Assembly (NCBI GenBank): GCA_964368605.1
Contig: CAYJBP010000007.1
Span: forward strand, 1 to 43,334
Direction of reading: 5' to 3'
Source of the DNA: CAYJBP01 sp964368605
GTDB lineage: Bacteria > Bacillota > Dehalobacteriia > UBA4068
DNA: 43,334 nucleotides
Positions within the stretch are counted from its first letter, which is position 1; every line of letters begins with the position of its first letter. A program made the position numbers and the translations under genes. This document shows, in pieces, positions 7,798 through 15,571 of this stretch. The notes under the pieces are model-generated. The model ran no database searches. It was not told the origin of the DNA and worked only from the letters and a program-made list of their open reading frames with translations.

Positions 7798-8939
7798 ATT
7801 TCGTGATAGCTCCCCAAATAGCTAAAGGTTTCGGTGCTTTGTTCTAATTGCTGCAATAATTTTTGAATATTCGGCTCGGCAATATTAGCCTCGATATCGG
7901 CATAAAAGACAAATTCAAAATCATGATCGGGCATCGGGCGACTTTCCAGCTTTGATAAATTTATGCCTAAGCTGGCAAATTTAGCCATCAAATTATAAAG
8001 CGCACCGGGCTTATGGGGCAAAGTAAACATAATGCTAATTTTATCGGCGCCGGGATAAATCTCGGCTTTTTTGGATATGCAGATAAAACGGGTATAGTTA
8101 TTATCCCTATTTTGCAGATGATTATTGATTATTTCCAGATTATAGATTTCGGCACAGCTTTTATCGGCGATGGCCGCAATATCATCACGATCGCAATTAG
8201 CCACCATTTCGGCAGCTAAGGCGGTATTAGCCCATTCCTTGGCCGCAATATTTTTATGATCTTCTAAATATTTAGAGCATTGAGCCAAGGCTTGGGAATG
8301 GGAATAAATTTCCTTAATATTTTTTAGCTTAGTGCCCGGCTTTACCAATAGGCAATGATCGATTTTTACCTTTACACTGCGCACAATCTGAAAATTATAT
8401 TCCTGCATTAAATCATAAACCTGCGATACCGAGCCATGAATGGTATTTTCCAAAGGCAATACCCCATAATTGCAAAGACCACTGTTAACGGCCTTAAAAA
8501 CGGCATCAAAATTATCCATATACATAATACTGGGGAAAGCAAAAAGCCGATCGGCCGCCAAAGACGAATTAGCACCGGCCACCCCTTGGCAAGCCACAAT
8601 GGCCTGTTTGGGGAAAATAGCTGCGGTTTTGGCCAAGGCCTCGGCCACCATTTGCTGCAATTGATCATCCTCCATAATTGCCATTTCCTGATAAGAGTGC
8701 GAAATATCAAAAATGGTATAATAAAGCATTTTAATATACTGCGCCAGCTCCGGATCATGATCTTTGATTAAGGCAGCAATAATTTCCCGTTCGCGACTGC
8801 TATTTGTAATCGGCAGGCGCTGTTCTTTTTTATAGGCGGCAACATCTTTAACCACGGCCATTCTTTCTAAAAATAAATCGATAAGCTTAGCATCAATACC
8901 ATTAATCTGTTCTCTTTTTTGATCTAATACTGTGTTCAT
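7794..8939 (-). CDS. pheA: Bifunctional chorismate mutase/prephenate dehydratase
   Basis: PheA converts chorismate to prephenate and then to phenylpyruvate, the branch to phenylalanine. Residues 1-85 form an AroQ-type helical chorismate mutase (DAKLIDLFLERM, KKEQRLPI, REREII). Residues about 110-290 are prephenate dehydratase, with PLENTIHGSV (162-171) and the catalytic-site motif NNYTRF (281-286, Thr283). Residues about 300-375 are an ACT domain with GALY (312-315) and ESRP (332-335), the pair that binds phenylalanine for feedback inhibition in this family. The 381-aa length matches P-proteins. It lies in the aro operon 12 bases after aroC and overlaps aroEK. No prephenate dehydrogenase (tyrA) is in the operon, so the operon commits flux to Phe, matching the Phe-rich leader upstream. 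Confidence 0.95.
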   Translation of the reverse strand: MNTVLDQKREQINGIDAKLIDLFLERMAVVKDVAAYKKEQRLPITNSSREREIIAALIKDHDPELAQYIKMLYYTIFDISHSYQEMAIMEDDQLQQMVAEALAKTAAIFPKQAIVACQGVAGANSSLAADRLFAFPSIMYMDNFDAVFKAVNSGLCNYGVLPLENTIHGSVSQVYDLMQEYNFQIVRSVKVKIDHCLLVKPGTKLKNIKEIYSHSQALAQCSKYLEDHKNIAAKEWANTALAAEMVANCDRDDIAAIADKSCAEIYNLEIINNHLQNRDNNYTRFICISKKAEIYPGADKISIMFTLPHKPGALYNLMAKFASLGINLSKLESRPMPDHDFEFVFYADIEANIAEPNIQKLLQQLEQSTETFSYLGSYHEI

Positions 8940-8951
8940 TTTTATACTCTC

Positions 8952-10013
8952 CTATATCAAATTTATAATTGCAATTGCGGTAATGGCCTCCAAACAAGGC
9001 ACAGCACGGGGCACTATGCAGGGGTCATGCCGCCCTTTTACGGCTAAAATAGCATCTTGCTTAGCTTGCAAATCTACCGATTTTTGCTCAATCCCAATCG
9101 AAGGCGTGGGCTTTATCGCTACCTTAAATATTAAAGGATTACCGGTAGAAATACCGCCTAAAATGCCACCTGCCCGATTAGTAGCGGTTTTTATGCAGCC
9201 ATCATCATAATAATAGCTGTCATTATGCTCGCTGCCATACATGGTGGCCGCTTTAAAGCCTGCCCCAAACTCAATGCCTTTAATAGCAGGTATAGCAAAG
9301 GCGCAGGCGGCAATTTCGCTTTCTAAGCCATTAAATATCGGCTCGCCAATGCCTATCGGCAAACCCAAAACCCTGGTTTCGATCATGCCGCCTATCGAAT
9401 CGCCTTTAGCGGCGACGTTTAGCAATAAATCTTCCATTTGCTTGGCCATAGCTTCATCATAAACGGCCAATTGAGGATGATTATAGCTTAAAGGCAGGCT
9501 AGCTAGCGGATCATAAGCGATATCCTCAACCATGCCGATGGCGGCAATATGGCTTTCGATAATAATCCCTTGGGCGGCCAAAATCTGCTTGCAGATTGCG
9601 CCGGCAAAGCAAATCGGCAAAGTCATCCTGCCCGAAAAGTGGCCGCCGCCCCGATAATCATTGGCCGCCAAATATTTGATATAGGCCACATAATCGGCAT
9701 GGGATGGCCGGGGTATGGCCAGCATTTGGCTATAATCCTCGCTGCGGATATTTTGATTGGCAAATAAAGCGGTTAAAGGCGCACCACAGGTTTTACCTTT
9801 AAATAAACCACTGATAATCTGCGGATTATCTTCTTCCTTACGAGGGGTGGTATAGGCGGCTTGCCCACCCTGACGCCGTTTAAGAAAGGCCTCGATAGCA
9901 GGCATATCAATTAGAATATCAGGTGGTAAACCATCGATGGTTACCCCTAGCATTGGGCTATGCGATTGGCCAAAAATTTGAACTTTGATCTTGCTTCCAT
10001 AATTAGAAGACAT
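8952..10013 (-). CDS. aroC: Chorismate synthase
   Basis: AroC eliminates phosphate from EPSP to give chorismate and needs reduced FMN. Signatures seen: SHSPMLGVTIDGLPP near the N-terminus (the GxSHG-like motif), RRQGG, RPSHADYV, DYRGGGHFSGR, and IKPTPSIGIEQKSVD near the C-terminus. The ATG at 10013 follows AGGCGGTGATT, giving 353 aa. An in-frame GTG three codons upstream is possible but is worse spaced from the ribosome site. The start lies 11 bases inside the end of aroA, indicating coupled translation. Length is within the family range. Confidence 0.95.
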   Translation of the reverse strand: MSSNYGSKIKVQIFGQSHSPMLGVTIDGLPPDILIDMPAIEAFLKRRQGGQAAYTTPRKEEDNPQIISGLFKGKTCGAPLTALFANQNIRSEDYSQMLAIPRPSHADYVAYIKYLAANDYRGGGHFSGRMTLPICFAGAICKQILAAQGIIIESHIAAIGMVEDIAYDPLASLPLSYNHPQLAVYDEAMAKQMEDLLLNVAAKGDSIGGMIETRVLGLPIGIGEPIFNGLESEIAACAFAIPAIKGIEFGAGFKAATMYGSEHNDSYYYDDGCIKTATNRAGGILGGISTGNPLIFKVAIKPTPSIGIEQKSVDLQAKQDAILAVKGRHDPCIVPRAVPCLEAITAIAIINLI

Positions 10014-11166
10014 AATAATCACCGCCTAATTTAGCAAAATCGGCAAAAAAGGCCGGATAGGATTTGCTTACTGCCTGGGCATCATTAATAATAATCGGTT
10101 CTGCGCAAAAATTTGCGGCAATAGCGGCCGCCATCACAATGCGATGATCATTAAATGAATCAATTTCGCCGCCTTTTAGACCGCCTAAGCCTTTAATCGT
10201 CATCGCATCATCAATGATAATTTGGCCGCCTAAGCCTTCGATTAAAGCCTTAACCGAGGCAATTCGGTCACTTTCTTTTAAGCGCAAGCGCTCGATATTG
10301 ATAATTTTGGTATCAGTAGTTTTTTGGGCAGCATAAACGGCTAAAGCCGGCACTAAATCGGGGATATCTTGGGCATCGATAATATCTTGATCTTTTACCT
10401 TGATAAAGGCGCTGTCCTTTTGCAAGGAATTAGGGTTTAGCCCCTTAGGCATAATATTGGCCGCCAGCCAATAAGAGGCATTCGACCAATCCCCTTCCAC
10501 CATAATTTGCTCGGGGGAAATATATTGCTGCCTGCCTTTTATTTGATAGCCGCCCTCCACCTTAAATTGGCGCATAATCTCGATAGTCATATCGATATAG
10601 CCTGCCGATTGCAAGGGGCTAAGCAAATTGATTTGGCTATCGCTATCTAAAAGCGGCAAGGCCAGCATCAGCCCCGATATATATTGCGAGCTTTGATTGC
10701 CATCAATATTGAATAAACCGCCCTTTAAGCGTCCGCTAAAATCAAGCGGCAAATCATGGCCTGAAAATTTTAGGCCATTTGCTTCTAAGGCCAGGCATAA
10801 AGGAGCAAAAGGGCGCTTAAGCAGGCTGCCCTCGCCATTTAGCTGGCCACCGTTTAAGCTTAAAGCGGCCATAATCGGCAAAATCATCCTGGCGGTTGTA
10901 CCACTTTCGCCACAATTAACCTGTAATTGATCAGGAAGCTTGCCGGGGCTAATCAGAATACCTTTATTATTGATATCTCCCTTAGCACCCAAGCCCTGGC
11001 AGGCCGCAAGGCAGGATTTAATATCTTCGGATAAATTATTGCAGATAATCTGGGTAGGAGCATCGGCAATGGCAGCGGCTAAAATTATTCTTTGAGCATA
11101 AGATTTGGAGGATATCGCCTCGATATTGCCTGCTAATTTAGCCGGATTAATTTTAATGCGCATCAT
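10003..11166 (-). CDS. aroA: 3-phosphoshikimate 1-carboxyvinyltransferase (EPSP synthase)
   Basis: AroA adds the enolpyruvyl group of PEP to shikimate 3-phosphate. The 387-aa sequence is shorter than the roughly 430 aa of enterobacterial or CP4-type enzymes and looks like the compact clostridial form. Motifs: SSKSYAQR (19-26), the PEP/glyphosate-site loop GESGTTAR (86-93), QSSQYISGL, IPDLVPALAVYAA, RLKESDRI and the C-terminal DHRIVMAAA. The ATGATG start follows AGGGGGG; the second ATG at 11163 is better spaced and may be the real one. It overlaps aroB by 14 bases and aroC by 11. I do not infer glyphosate sensitivity from this alone. Confidence 0.95.
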   Translation of the reverse strand: MMRIKINPAKLAGNIEAISSKSYAQRIILAAAIADAPTQIICNNLSEDIKSCLAACQGLGAKGDINNKGILISPGKLPDQLQVNCGESGTTARMILPIMAALSLNGGQLNGEGSLLKRPFAPLCLALEANGLKFSGHDLPLDFSGRLKGGLFNIDGNQSSQYISGLMLALPLLDSDSQINLLSPLQSAGYIDMTIEIMRQFKVEGGYQIKGRQQYISPEQIMVEGDWSNASYWLAANIMPKGLNPNSLQKDSAFIKVKDQDIIDAQDIPDLVPALAVYAAQKTTDTKIINIERLRLKESDRIASVKALIEGLGGQIIIDDAMTIKGLGGLKGGEIDSFNDHRIVMAAAIAANFCAEPIIINDAQAVSKSYPAFFADFAKLGGDYYVF

Positions 11167-12199
11167 TTACCCCCCTTGCTATAAAATCTTCCAGCTTAGC
11201 TAAATCAATAGGCTTAATATAAGCGTTTCCTATTTCTTCTAATAATATAAGATTTAATTTACCATCCAAAATCTTTTTATCATGGCCGGCTTTGGCAGCA
11301 ATTTCGGCTGCCGTAAAAGGGCAATCGGTGGCTAAACCTAGGCTATTAAGCAGCTCTTTAATCTTTGCAGCAAGCGGGCTTTGCGCCGATTTTTCGATTA
11401 AGTACATGCCTATTGCCACTGCCTTGCCATGGCTGATTTCAAAATTACTTAAAGCCTCGATAGCATGGCCTAAACTATGGCCAAAATTTAAAATTTGCCG
11501 ACGGCCGGTATCAAATTCATCCTCGATAACAATGGCCGCCTTAAGCTTTATACAAGTAGCCACAATAGCAGCAATATCTTGCCTAAAATCGGGCTGCCTT
11601 AGGCGCTCAAATAAGGCAGCATCCAAAATACAACCATATTTAACCACCTCACCCAGGCCATCTAAATAAATATCCTCACTTAGGGTATCAAAGCAGGCGA
11701 TATCGCAAATTACCAGCGCCGGCTGATGAAAAGCGCCAACCAAGTTTTTGCCGGCAGCCAAATCAACCCCGGTTTTGCCGCCAACCGAGCTATCCACTGC
11801 TGCCAATAAGGTAGTAGGAATTTGCACAAAGGGCAGGCCTCTTTGATAAATGGCAGCCGCAAAACCGGCCATATCGCCGCAAACTCCACCGCCTAGGGCG
11901 ATAACTAAATCGCTGCGGCTAATTTTTTGGGCGGCCATAAATTCTAGAATATCGACAATCGTCGCCATATTTTTAGATTTTTCGCCGGCTGGGAAAATAT
12001 AATCCTTAATCTTAAACCCGGCCTGCTCTAAGCTAGCTTTTACCTTAGCCCCATACAGGGGAAAAACATTAGTATCGCTGATAATTAAAGCCGTAGTCGG
12101 CTTTTTAATTTGGCTAATCAGCTCGCCGCTTTTGGCCAAAATATCCCGGCCAACATATACATCATAAGGCTTTTTTAATTGAATAGTTAATTTTTCCAT
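11153..12199 (-). CDS. aroB: 3-dehydroquinate synthase
   Basis: AroB cyclises DAHP to 3-dehydroquinate using NAD and a divalent metal. Clear motifs are PAGEKSKN (70-77), the NAD-binding GGGVCGDMAGF (103-113), QIPTTLLAAVDSSVGGKTGVD (127-146) and KNLVGAFHQP (151-160). LGEVVKYG supplies the metal-ligand Glu and NFGHSLGHAIE the metal-ligand His residues. The 348-aa length is typical. It sits 9 bases after aroF and overlaps aroA, as part of the shikimate operon. Confidence 0.95.
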   Translation of the reverse strand: MEKLTIQLKKPYDVYVGRDILAKSGELISQIKKPTTALIISDTNVFPLYGAKVKASLEQAGFKIKDYIFPAGEKSKNMATIVDILEFMAAQKISRSDLVIALGGGVCGDMAGFAAAIYQRGLPFVQIPTTLLAAVDSSVGGKTGVDLAAGKNLVGAFHQPALVICDIACFDTLSEDIYLDGLGEVVKYGCILDAALFERLRQPDFRQDIAAIVATCIKLKAAIVIEDEFDTGRRQILNFGHSLGHAIEALSNFEISHGKAVAIGMYLIEKSAQSPLAAKIKELLNSLGLATDCPFTAAEIAAKAGHDKKILDGKLNLILLEEIGNAYIKPIDLAKLEDFIARGVNDAH

Positions 12200-12208
12200 A
12201 TTTTAGTG

Positions 12209-13222
12209 CTAGTCGAGGCTAGCCATCAACTCCCTCAACTTAAAGATTTTACGGCTAAGGTCGGCAAATCCTTGCGGCTTTAAGGATTGCGCACCATCGC
12301 AAAGGGCTTTTTGCGGATCATTATGCACTTCGATAATCAGGCCATCGCAGCCGGTAGCTACCGCCCCTAAAGACAAGGCAGGCACATATTCATAATGGCC
12401 GCAGGCATGGCTGGGATCGATAATAATCGGCAAATGAGTTTTTTCCTTAAGCACGGGGATAGCGCTGATATCTAAAGTATTACGGGTTGCGGTTTCGAAG
12501 GTACGGATACCTCTTTCGCAAATAATTACCTCGCTATTGCCGCTGGCCATGATATATTCCACGCTCATCAATAATTCTTCGATGGTATTGGCCAGGCCAC
12601 GCTTGAGCAAAATCGGCTTATTAACCTTGCCCAATTCTTTAAGCATCGCAAAATTTTGCATATTACGAGCGCCAACCTGAATAATATCCACCTCGGCAAA
12701 TAAATCCAAATAGGCTAAATCCATAATTTCCGAGATAATCGGCAAGCCGGTTTCGGCTTTGGCCTTAAGCAATAATTCCAAGCCGCTACCGCCCATGCCC
12801 TGGAAAGCATAGGGCGAGGTACGAGGCTTAAAGGCGCCTCCTCGCAAAATTTGAGCGCCTGCGGCCTTAACATCGGCGGCGATTGCACAAATCTGGGCTT
12901 CCGATTCTACCGAACAAGGGCCGGCCATCACCACAAAGTTGCCGCCGCCAATTTTTTGGCCATTGGCCAAAGTAATAACTGTATCCTCGGGATGAAATTT
13001 ACGATTAGCCTTTTTATATGGCTCTTGAATACGCTTAACATTATCTACAATATCCAAAGATTTGATTAAGTCGATATCTACCGAAGAGGTATCGCCCACC
13101 AAGCCAATAATGGTTTGCGAATCGCCAACAATCTCATGCAGGCCTAAATCCATACTTTTTAGCCAATCTTTTAAGCCTTCTACTTGCTGTTTACTGTGGT
13201 TTTGCTTTAGTACGATAATCAT
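12209..13222 (-). CDS. aroF: 3-deoxy-7-phosphoheptulonate (DAHP) synthase with N-terminal regulatory domain
   Basis: This enzyme condenses PEP and erythrose 4-phosphate, the entry step of aromatic synthesis. It belongs to the KDO8P-synthase-like type I-beta group found in Thermotoga and Bacillus. Residues about 1-70 form a ferredoxin-like fold (MIIVLKQNHSKQQV through IVDNVKRI) that in Thermotoga carries Tyr/Phe feedback control. The barrel begins near 90 with VMAGPCSVES (Cys103 a metal ligand), then GGAFKPRTSPYAFQG, GARNMQNF, KRG, ICERGIRTFE and IDPSHACGH, which holds metal and substrate ligands. It is first in the operon and starts ATG behind AAAGGAG. The leader at 13252-13402 probably controls the whole operon. 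I use the symbol aroF; some schemes call this group aroG or aroA(G). Confidence 0.94.
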   Translation of the reverse strand: MIIVLKQNHSKQQVEGLKDWLKSMDLGLHEIVGDSQTIIGLVGDTSSVDIDLIKSLDIVDNVKRIQEPYKKANRKFHPEDTVITLANGQKIGGGNFVVMAGPCSVESEAQICAIAADVKAAGAQILRGGAFKPRTSPYAFQGMGGSGLELLLKAKAETGLPIISEIMDLAYLDLFAEVDIIQVGARNMQNFAMLKELGKVNKPILLKRGLANTIEELLMSVEYIMASGNSEVIICERGIRTFETATRNTLDISAIPVLKEKTHLPIIIDPSHACGHYEYVPALSLGAVATGCDGLIIEVHNDPQKALCDGAQSLKPQGFADLSRKIFKLRELMASLD

Positions 13223-13251
13223 AATATTCTCCTTTAAAGTTAAAATAAAAT

Positions 13252-13285
13252 AAAAAAGCCTGCGGCTCTTTGCAGAACCGCAGGC
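13252..13285 (-). terminator. Attenuator (rho-independent terminator) upstream of aroF
   Basis: On the minus strand a 12-bp stem starts GCCTGCGG and ends CCGCAGGC. It has one G-U pair, is capped by a GCAA tetraloop and is followed by TTTTTT (13257 down to 13252). It lies 19 bases after the stop of the leader peptide and 30 bases before the aroF start, inside the operon leader, so it can only act as an attenuator. The loop and 3' arm (CAAAGAGCC) are complementary to the leader segment at 13328-13338 (GGCTCTCTTTG) with a two-base bulge, which would form an antiterminator. Confidence 0.85.
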
Positions 13286-13303
13286 ACATAAACTAATTAA
13301 AAA

Positions 13304-13402
13304 TTATGCACAATTGCCGCTACATGACAAAGAGAGCCTATTAACATTGTTAATAAAGCTAAAAAAGTAAAATCGAAAAGTTTTTACAATTATCTTAATC
13401 AT
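13304..13402 (-). CDS. Phe-rich leader peptide of the aro operon
   Basis: A 32-codon reading frame begins ATG at 13402, seven bases after AAAGGA, and ends TAA at 13304. It starts MIKIIVK and then reads TFRFYFFSF, with Phe at codons 9, 11, 13, 14 and 16 (all TTT) and Tyr at codon 12. The rest is unremarkable. It lies between the operon promoter (13443-13471) and the attenuator (13252-13285). By analogy with pheA and trp leader peptides, a ribosome would stall at the Phe codons when charged tRNA-Phe is scarce. The downstream segment at 13328-13338, and perhaps GCGGC at 13316-13320, could then pair with the terminator's 3' arm. Function is inferred from position, codon content and possible pairing; the peptide itself needs no activity. 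Confidence 0.8.
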   Translation of the reverse strand: MIKIIVKTFRFYFFSFINNVNRLSLSCSGNCA

Positions 13403-13442
13403 ATGCGTCCTTTCCCAGAGCTAAAGTTTATTACACTACTAG

Positions 13443-13471
13443 ATAATATACCCTAAACGAAGGTTTGTCAA
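13443..13471 (-). promoter_or_regulatory. Promoter of the shikimate/phenylalanine operon
   Basis: On the minus strand a perfect TTGACA (13466-13471) and TATTAT (13443-13448) are separated by 17 bases. Initiation near 13436 gives a leader of about 210 bases holding the Phe-rich peptide and attenuator. Confidence 0.85.
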
Positions 13472-13613
13472 GTTTTTTTTGTTAAATTTGATATTAGTTA
13501 TCGTTAAATTTGATGATAATTTACCATTATAGCAGGATAATAGCCTTTGTTTAGCCAAAAGATATATTATAAAACTCGCAGATTAAAACAAATTGAGCAG
13601 AAAGAGGTTTATT

Positions 13614-15359
13614 ATGCGTAAAACAAAAATCATTTGCACCTTAGGCCCTGCCACCGAACAAGAGGATATGATTAAAAATTTGATGCTAAATGGCCTGGAT
13701 GTGGTGCGGCTTAATATGTCGCATGGCAGTTATGATGATCATCGGCTTAAGATTAATATTGTAAAAAAACTGCGTGAGGAATTGAATTTAGCCACAGCAT
13801 TGCTGTTAGACACCAAAGGCCCGGAAATTCGCCTAAAAAGTTTTGTAGATGGCCATACATTTTTAGAAGAAGGGCAAATTTTTACCCTAAGCGGCGAAGA
13901 TATCGAGGGCAATAATAGCATTTGTGCCATCACCTTTAGCCAATTGGCCTTAGATATTAAAATGGGCGACACTATTTTGCTGGATGATGGCTTAATTGCC
14001 CTAAAAGTAGAGCAAATTGAGGGTTTAAAAATTATGTGCCGGGTATTAAATAGCGGCAAAATATCTAATAATAAAGGGATTAATGTGCCCGGCTGCGTAT
14101 TTTCGATGCCTTATATCAGCGAAAAGGATAAAAGCGATTTACAATTTGCCGTAGAAGAGGATTTTGATTTTGTAGCTGCTTCTTTTGTGCGCACCATGGA
14201 TGATGTTAATCAAGTTCGTCAATTTTTAGACCGCTTGGGCGGCAATAAAATACGGATTATCGCCAAAATCGAGAATGCCCAAGGCGTGGATAATTGCGAC
14301 GAAATTATTAAAGCAGCCGATGGCATTATGATAGCCCGTGGCGATTTAGGGGTAGAAATCCCCTTGGAGGAAATCCCCCGTATTCAAAAAGATTTGATCA
14401 AAAAAACCTATTTAGCAGGCAAGCAAGTTGTAACAGCTACCCAAATGTTGGAATCGATGGTTAAAAATCCTCGCCCCACCCGAGCCGAGGTTACCGATGT
14501 AGCCAATGCCGTTTATGATGGCACTTCGGCCATTATGTTAAGCGGCGAAACCGCAGCCGGCGATTATCCATTAGAGGCCGTTAAAACCATGGCCTCGATT
14601 GCAGCTTATACCGAACAAAATATCAACTATATTACCAGGATGAACAATAATGAGGCTACCAATAATATTAAGGATATAACGGCAGCTATTTCGCATGCTA
14701 CCTGTACAACAGCCCATGATTTGGGAGCGGTGGCAATTCTTACCGCCTCTAAAAGCGGCCGCACGGCCAGGCTAATATCACGCTTTAGGCCGGCCTGCCA
14801 AATTATTTGCGGTTGCAGCGATCAAAAGGTGCGGCGTCAATTAAACTTATCCTGGGGCATTGTGCCGATTATGATTAACGAGATGGAAACCACCGACCAA
14901 TTATTCGAAACAGTAGCCAATGCCGCCGAGGCGGAAGGCCTGGTAAAAAGCGGCGATTTAACGGTAATTACGGCCGGCATACCGCTTGGGATATCGGGCA
15001 ATACCAATATGCTTAAGGTGCATTTAGTGGGCAATATTTTGGCCGAGGGGCAAATGGCTAATCCGGGAAATATCAAGGCACGGCTTTGCGTATGCAAAAA
15101 TGAAGAAGAGCTGCGTAGCAATTTTATTATCGGCGACATTGTAGTAATACCCCAAACAACTAATACCATGATGCCTTTACTGCGCAAAGCAGGAGGCATT
15201 ATCTGCGAAGAAAGCGGCCAAAACAGCCATAGCGCCATTTGCGGCATGGCTTTAAATATACCAGCTATTATAGAAGCATATCATGCTACCGAGCTGCTTA
15301 CTCATGGCACGATGGTTAATTTAGATGCCGGGCGCGGTGTGGTTTTAAGTATTCATTAA
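13614..15359 (+). CDS. pyk: Pyruvate kinase with C-terminal PEP-utilising-type domain
   Basis: Catalyses PEP + ADP to pyruvate + ATP, the last step of glycolysis. The protein has 581 aa from the ATG at 13614, which follows AAAGAGG; a TTG seven codons earlier has no ribosome site. Barrel motifs include CTLGPAT, RLNMSHGSYDDH, LDTKGPEIR, KIENAQGV, MIARGDLGVEIP and VTATQMLESM. The regulatory C-domain follows (about 360-475). The last 90 or so residues add an extra domain like the PEP-utilising mobile domain, with ESGQNSHSAICGMALNIPAI, as in Bacillus-type pyruvate kinases of about 585 aa. The gene stands alone between the divergent aro operon and convergent dnaA. PEP is also the substrate of AroF and AroA nearby, but no direct regulatory link is visible. 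Confidence 0.95.
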   Translation: MRKTKIICTLGPATEQEDMIKNLMLNGLDVVRLNMSHGSYDDHRLKINIVKKLREELNLATALLLDTKGPEIRLKSFVDGHTFLEEGQIFTLSGEDIEGNNSICAITFSQLALDIKMGDTILLDDGLIALKVEQIEGLKIMCRVLNSGKISNNKGINVPGCVFSMPYISEKDKSDLQFAVEEDFDFVAASFVRTMDDVNQVRQFLDRLGGNKIRIIAKIENAQGVDNCDEIIKAADGIMIARGDLGVEIPLEEIPRIQKDLIKKTYLAGKQVVTATQMLESMVKNPRPTRAEVTDVANAVYDGTSAIMLSGETAAGDYPLEAVKTMASIAAYTEQNINYITRMNNNEATNNIKDITAAISHATCTTAHDLGAVAILTASKSGRTARLISRFRPACQIICGCSDQKVRRQLNLSWGIVPIMINEMETTDQLFETVANAAEAEGLVKSGDLTVITAGIPLGISGNTNMLKVHLVGNILAEGQMANPGNIKARLCVCKNEEELRSNFIIGDIVVIPQTTNTMMPLLRKAGGIICEESGQNSHSAICGMALNIPAIIEAYHATELLTHGTMVNLDAGRGVVLSIH

Positions 15360-15370
15360 ATTTAAAAGCC

Positions 15371-15400
15371 CTTACTTTTCTTTTAAAAAAGAAAAGTAAG
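15371..15400. repeat. AT-rich inverted repeat after pyk
   Basis: CTTACTTTTCTTTT (15371-15384) is exactly complementary to 15387-15400, leaving only a two-base centre. There is no T-tract after it. Similar AT-rich inverted repeats lie at 20243-20268 and 43194-43218, also just downstream of genes. The rest of 15401-15518 holds nothing I recognise. Confidence 0.6.
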
Positions 15401-15518
15401 CAAAAGAAAATTTTAAGTAGCATAGAAAGAAAATTGGCTTAAAACCGCGCTTTTTGACAAAGCCAAAACAGCCCGCAATATCAGGCAAAAAATCACTAAC
15501 CGTCATGGATGTAAATAA

Positions 15519-15544
15519 GGGGCTGTCGCAAATGCGACAGCCCC
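15519..15544. terminator. Hairpin between pyk and dnaA, GGGCTGTCGC repeat copy 2
   Basis: GGGGCTGTCGC (15519-15529) pairs perfectly with 15534-15544 around AAAT. It lies between converging pyk and dnaA and shares the stem core of the copies at 3964, 20198 and 20315. T-tracts are poor on both sides, so terminator function is less certain than for copy 1. Confidence 0.65.
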
Positions 15545-15571
15545 CTCTTAAAAATTATAATTTTTTTACTA

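Noticed and set aside
13286..13436. T-box or riboswitch in the aroF leader
   Set aside because: I looked for the T-box AGGGTGG-type sequence and a specifier hairpin and found none. The Phe-rich frame with a terminator explains the region better.
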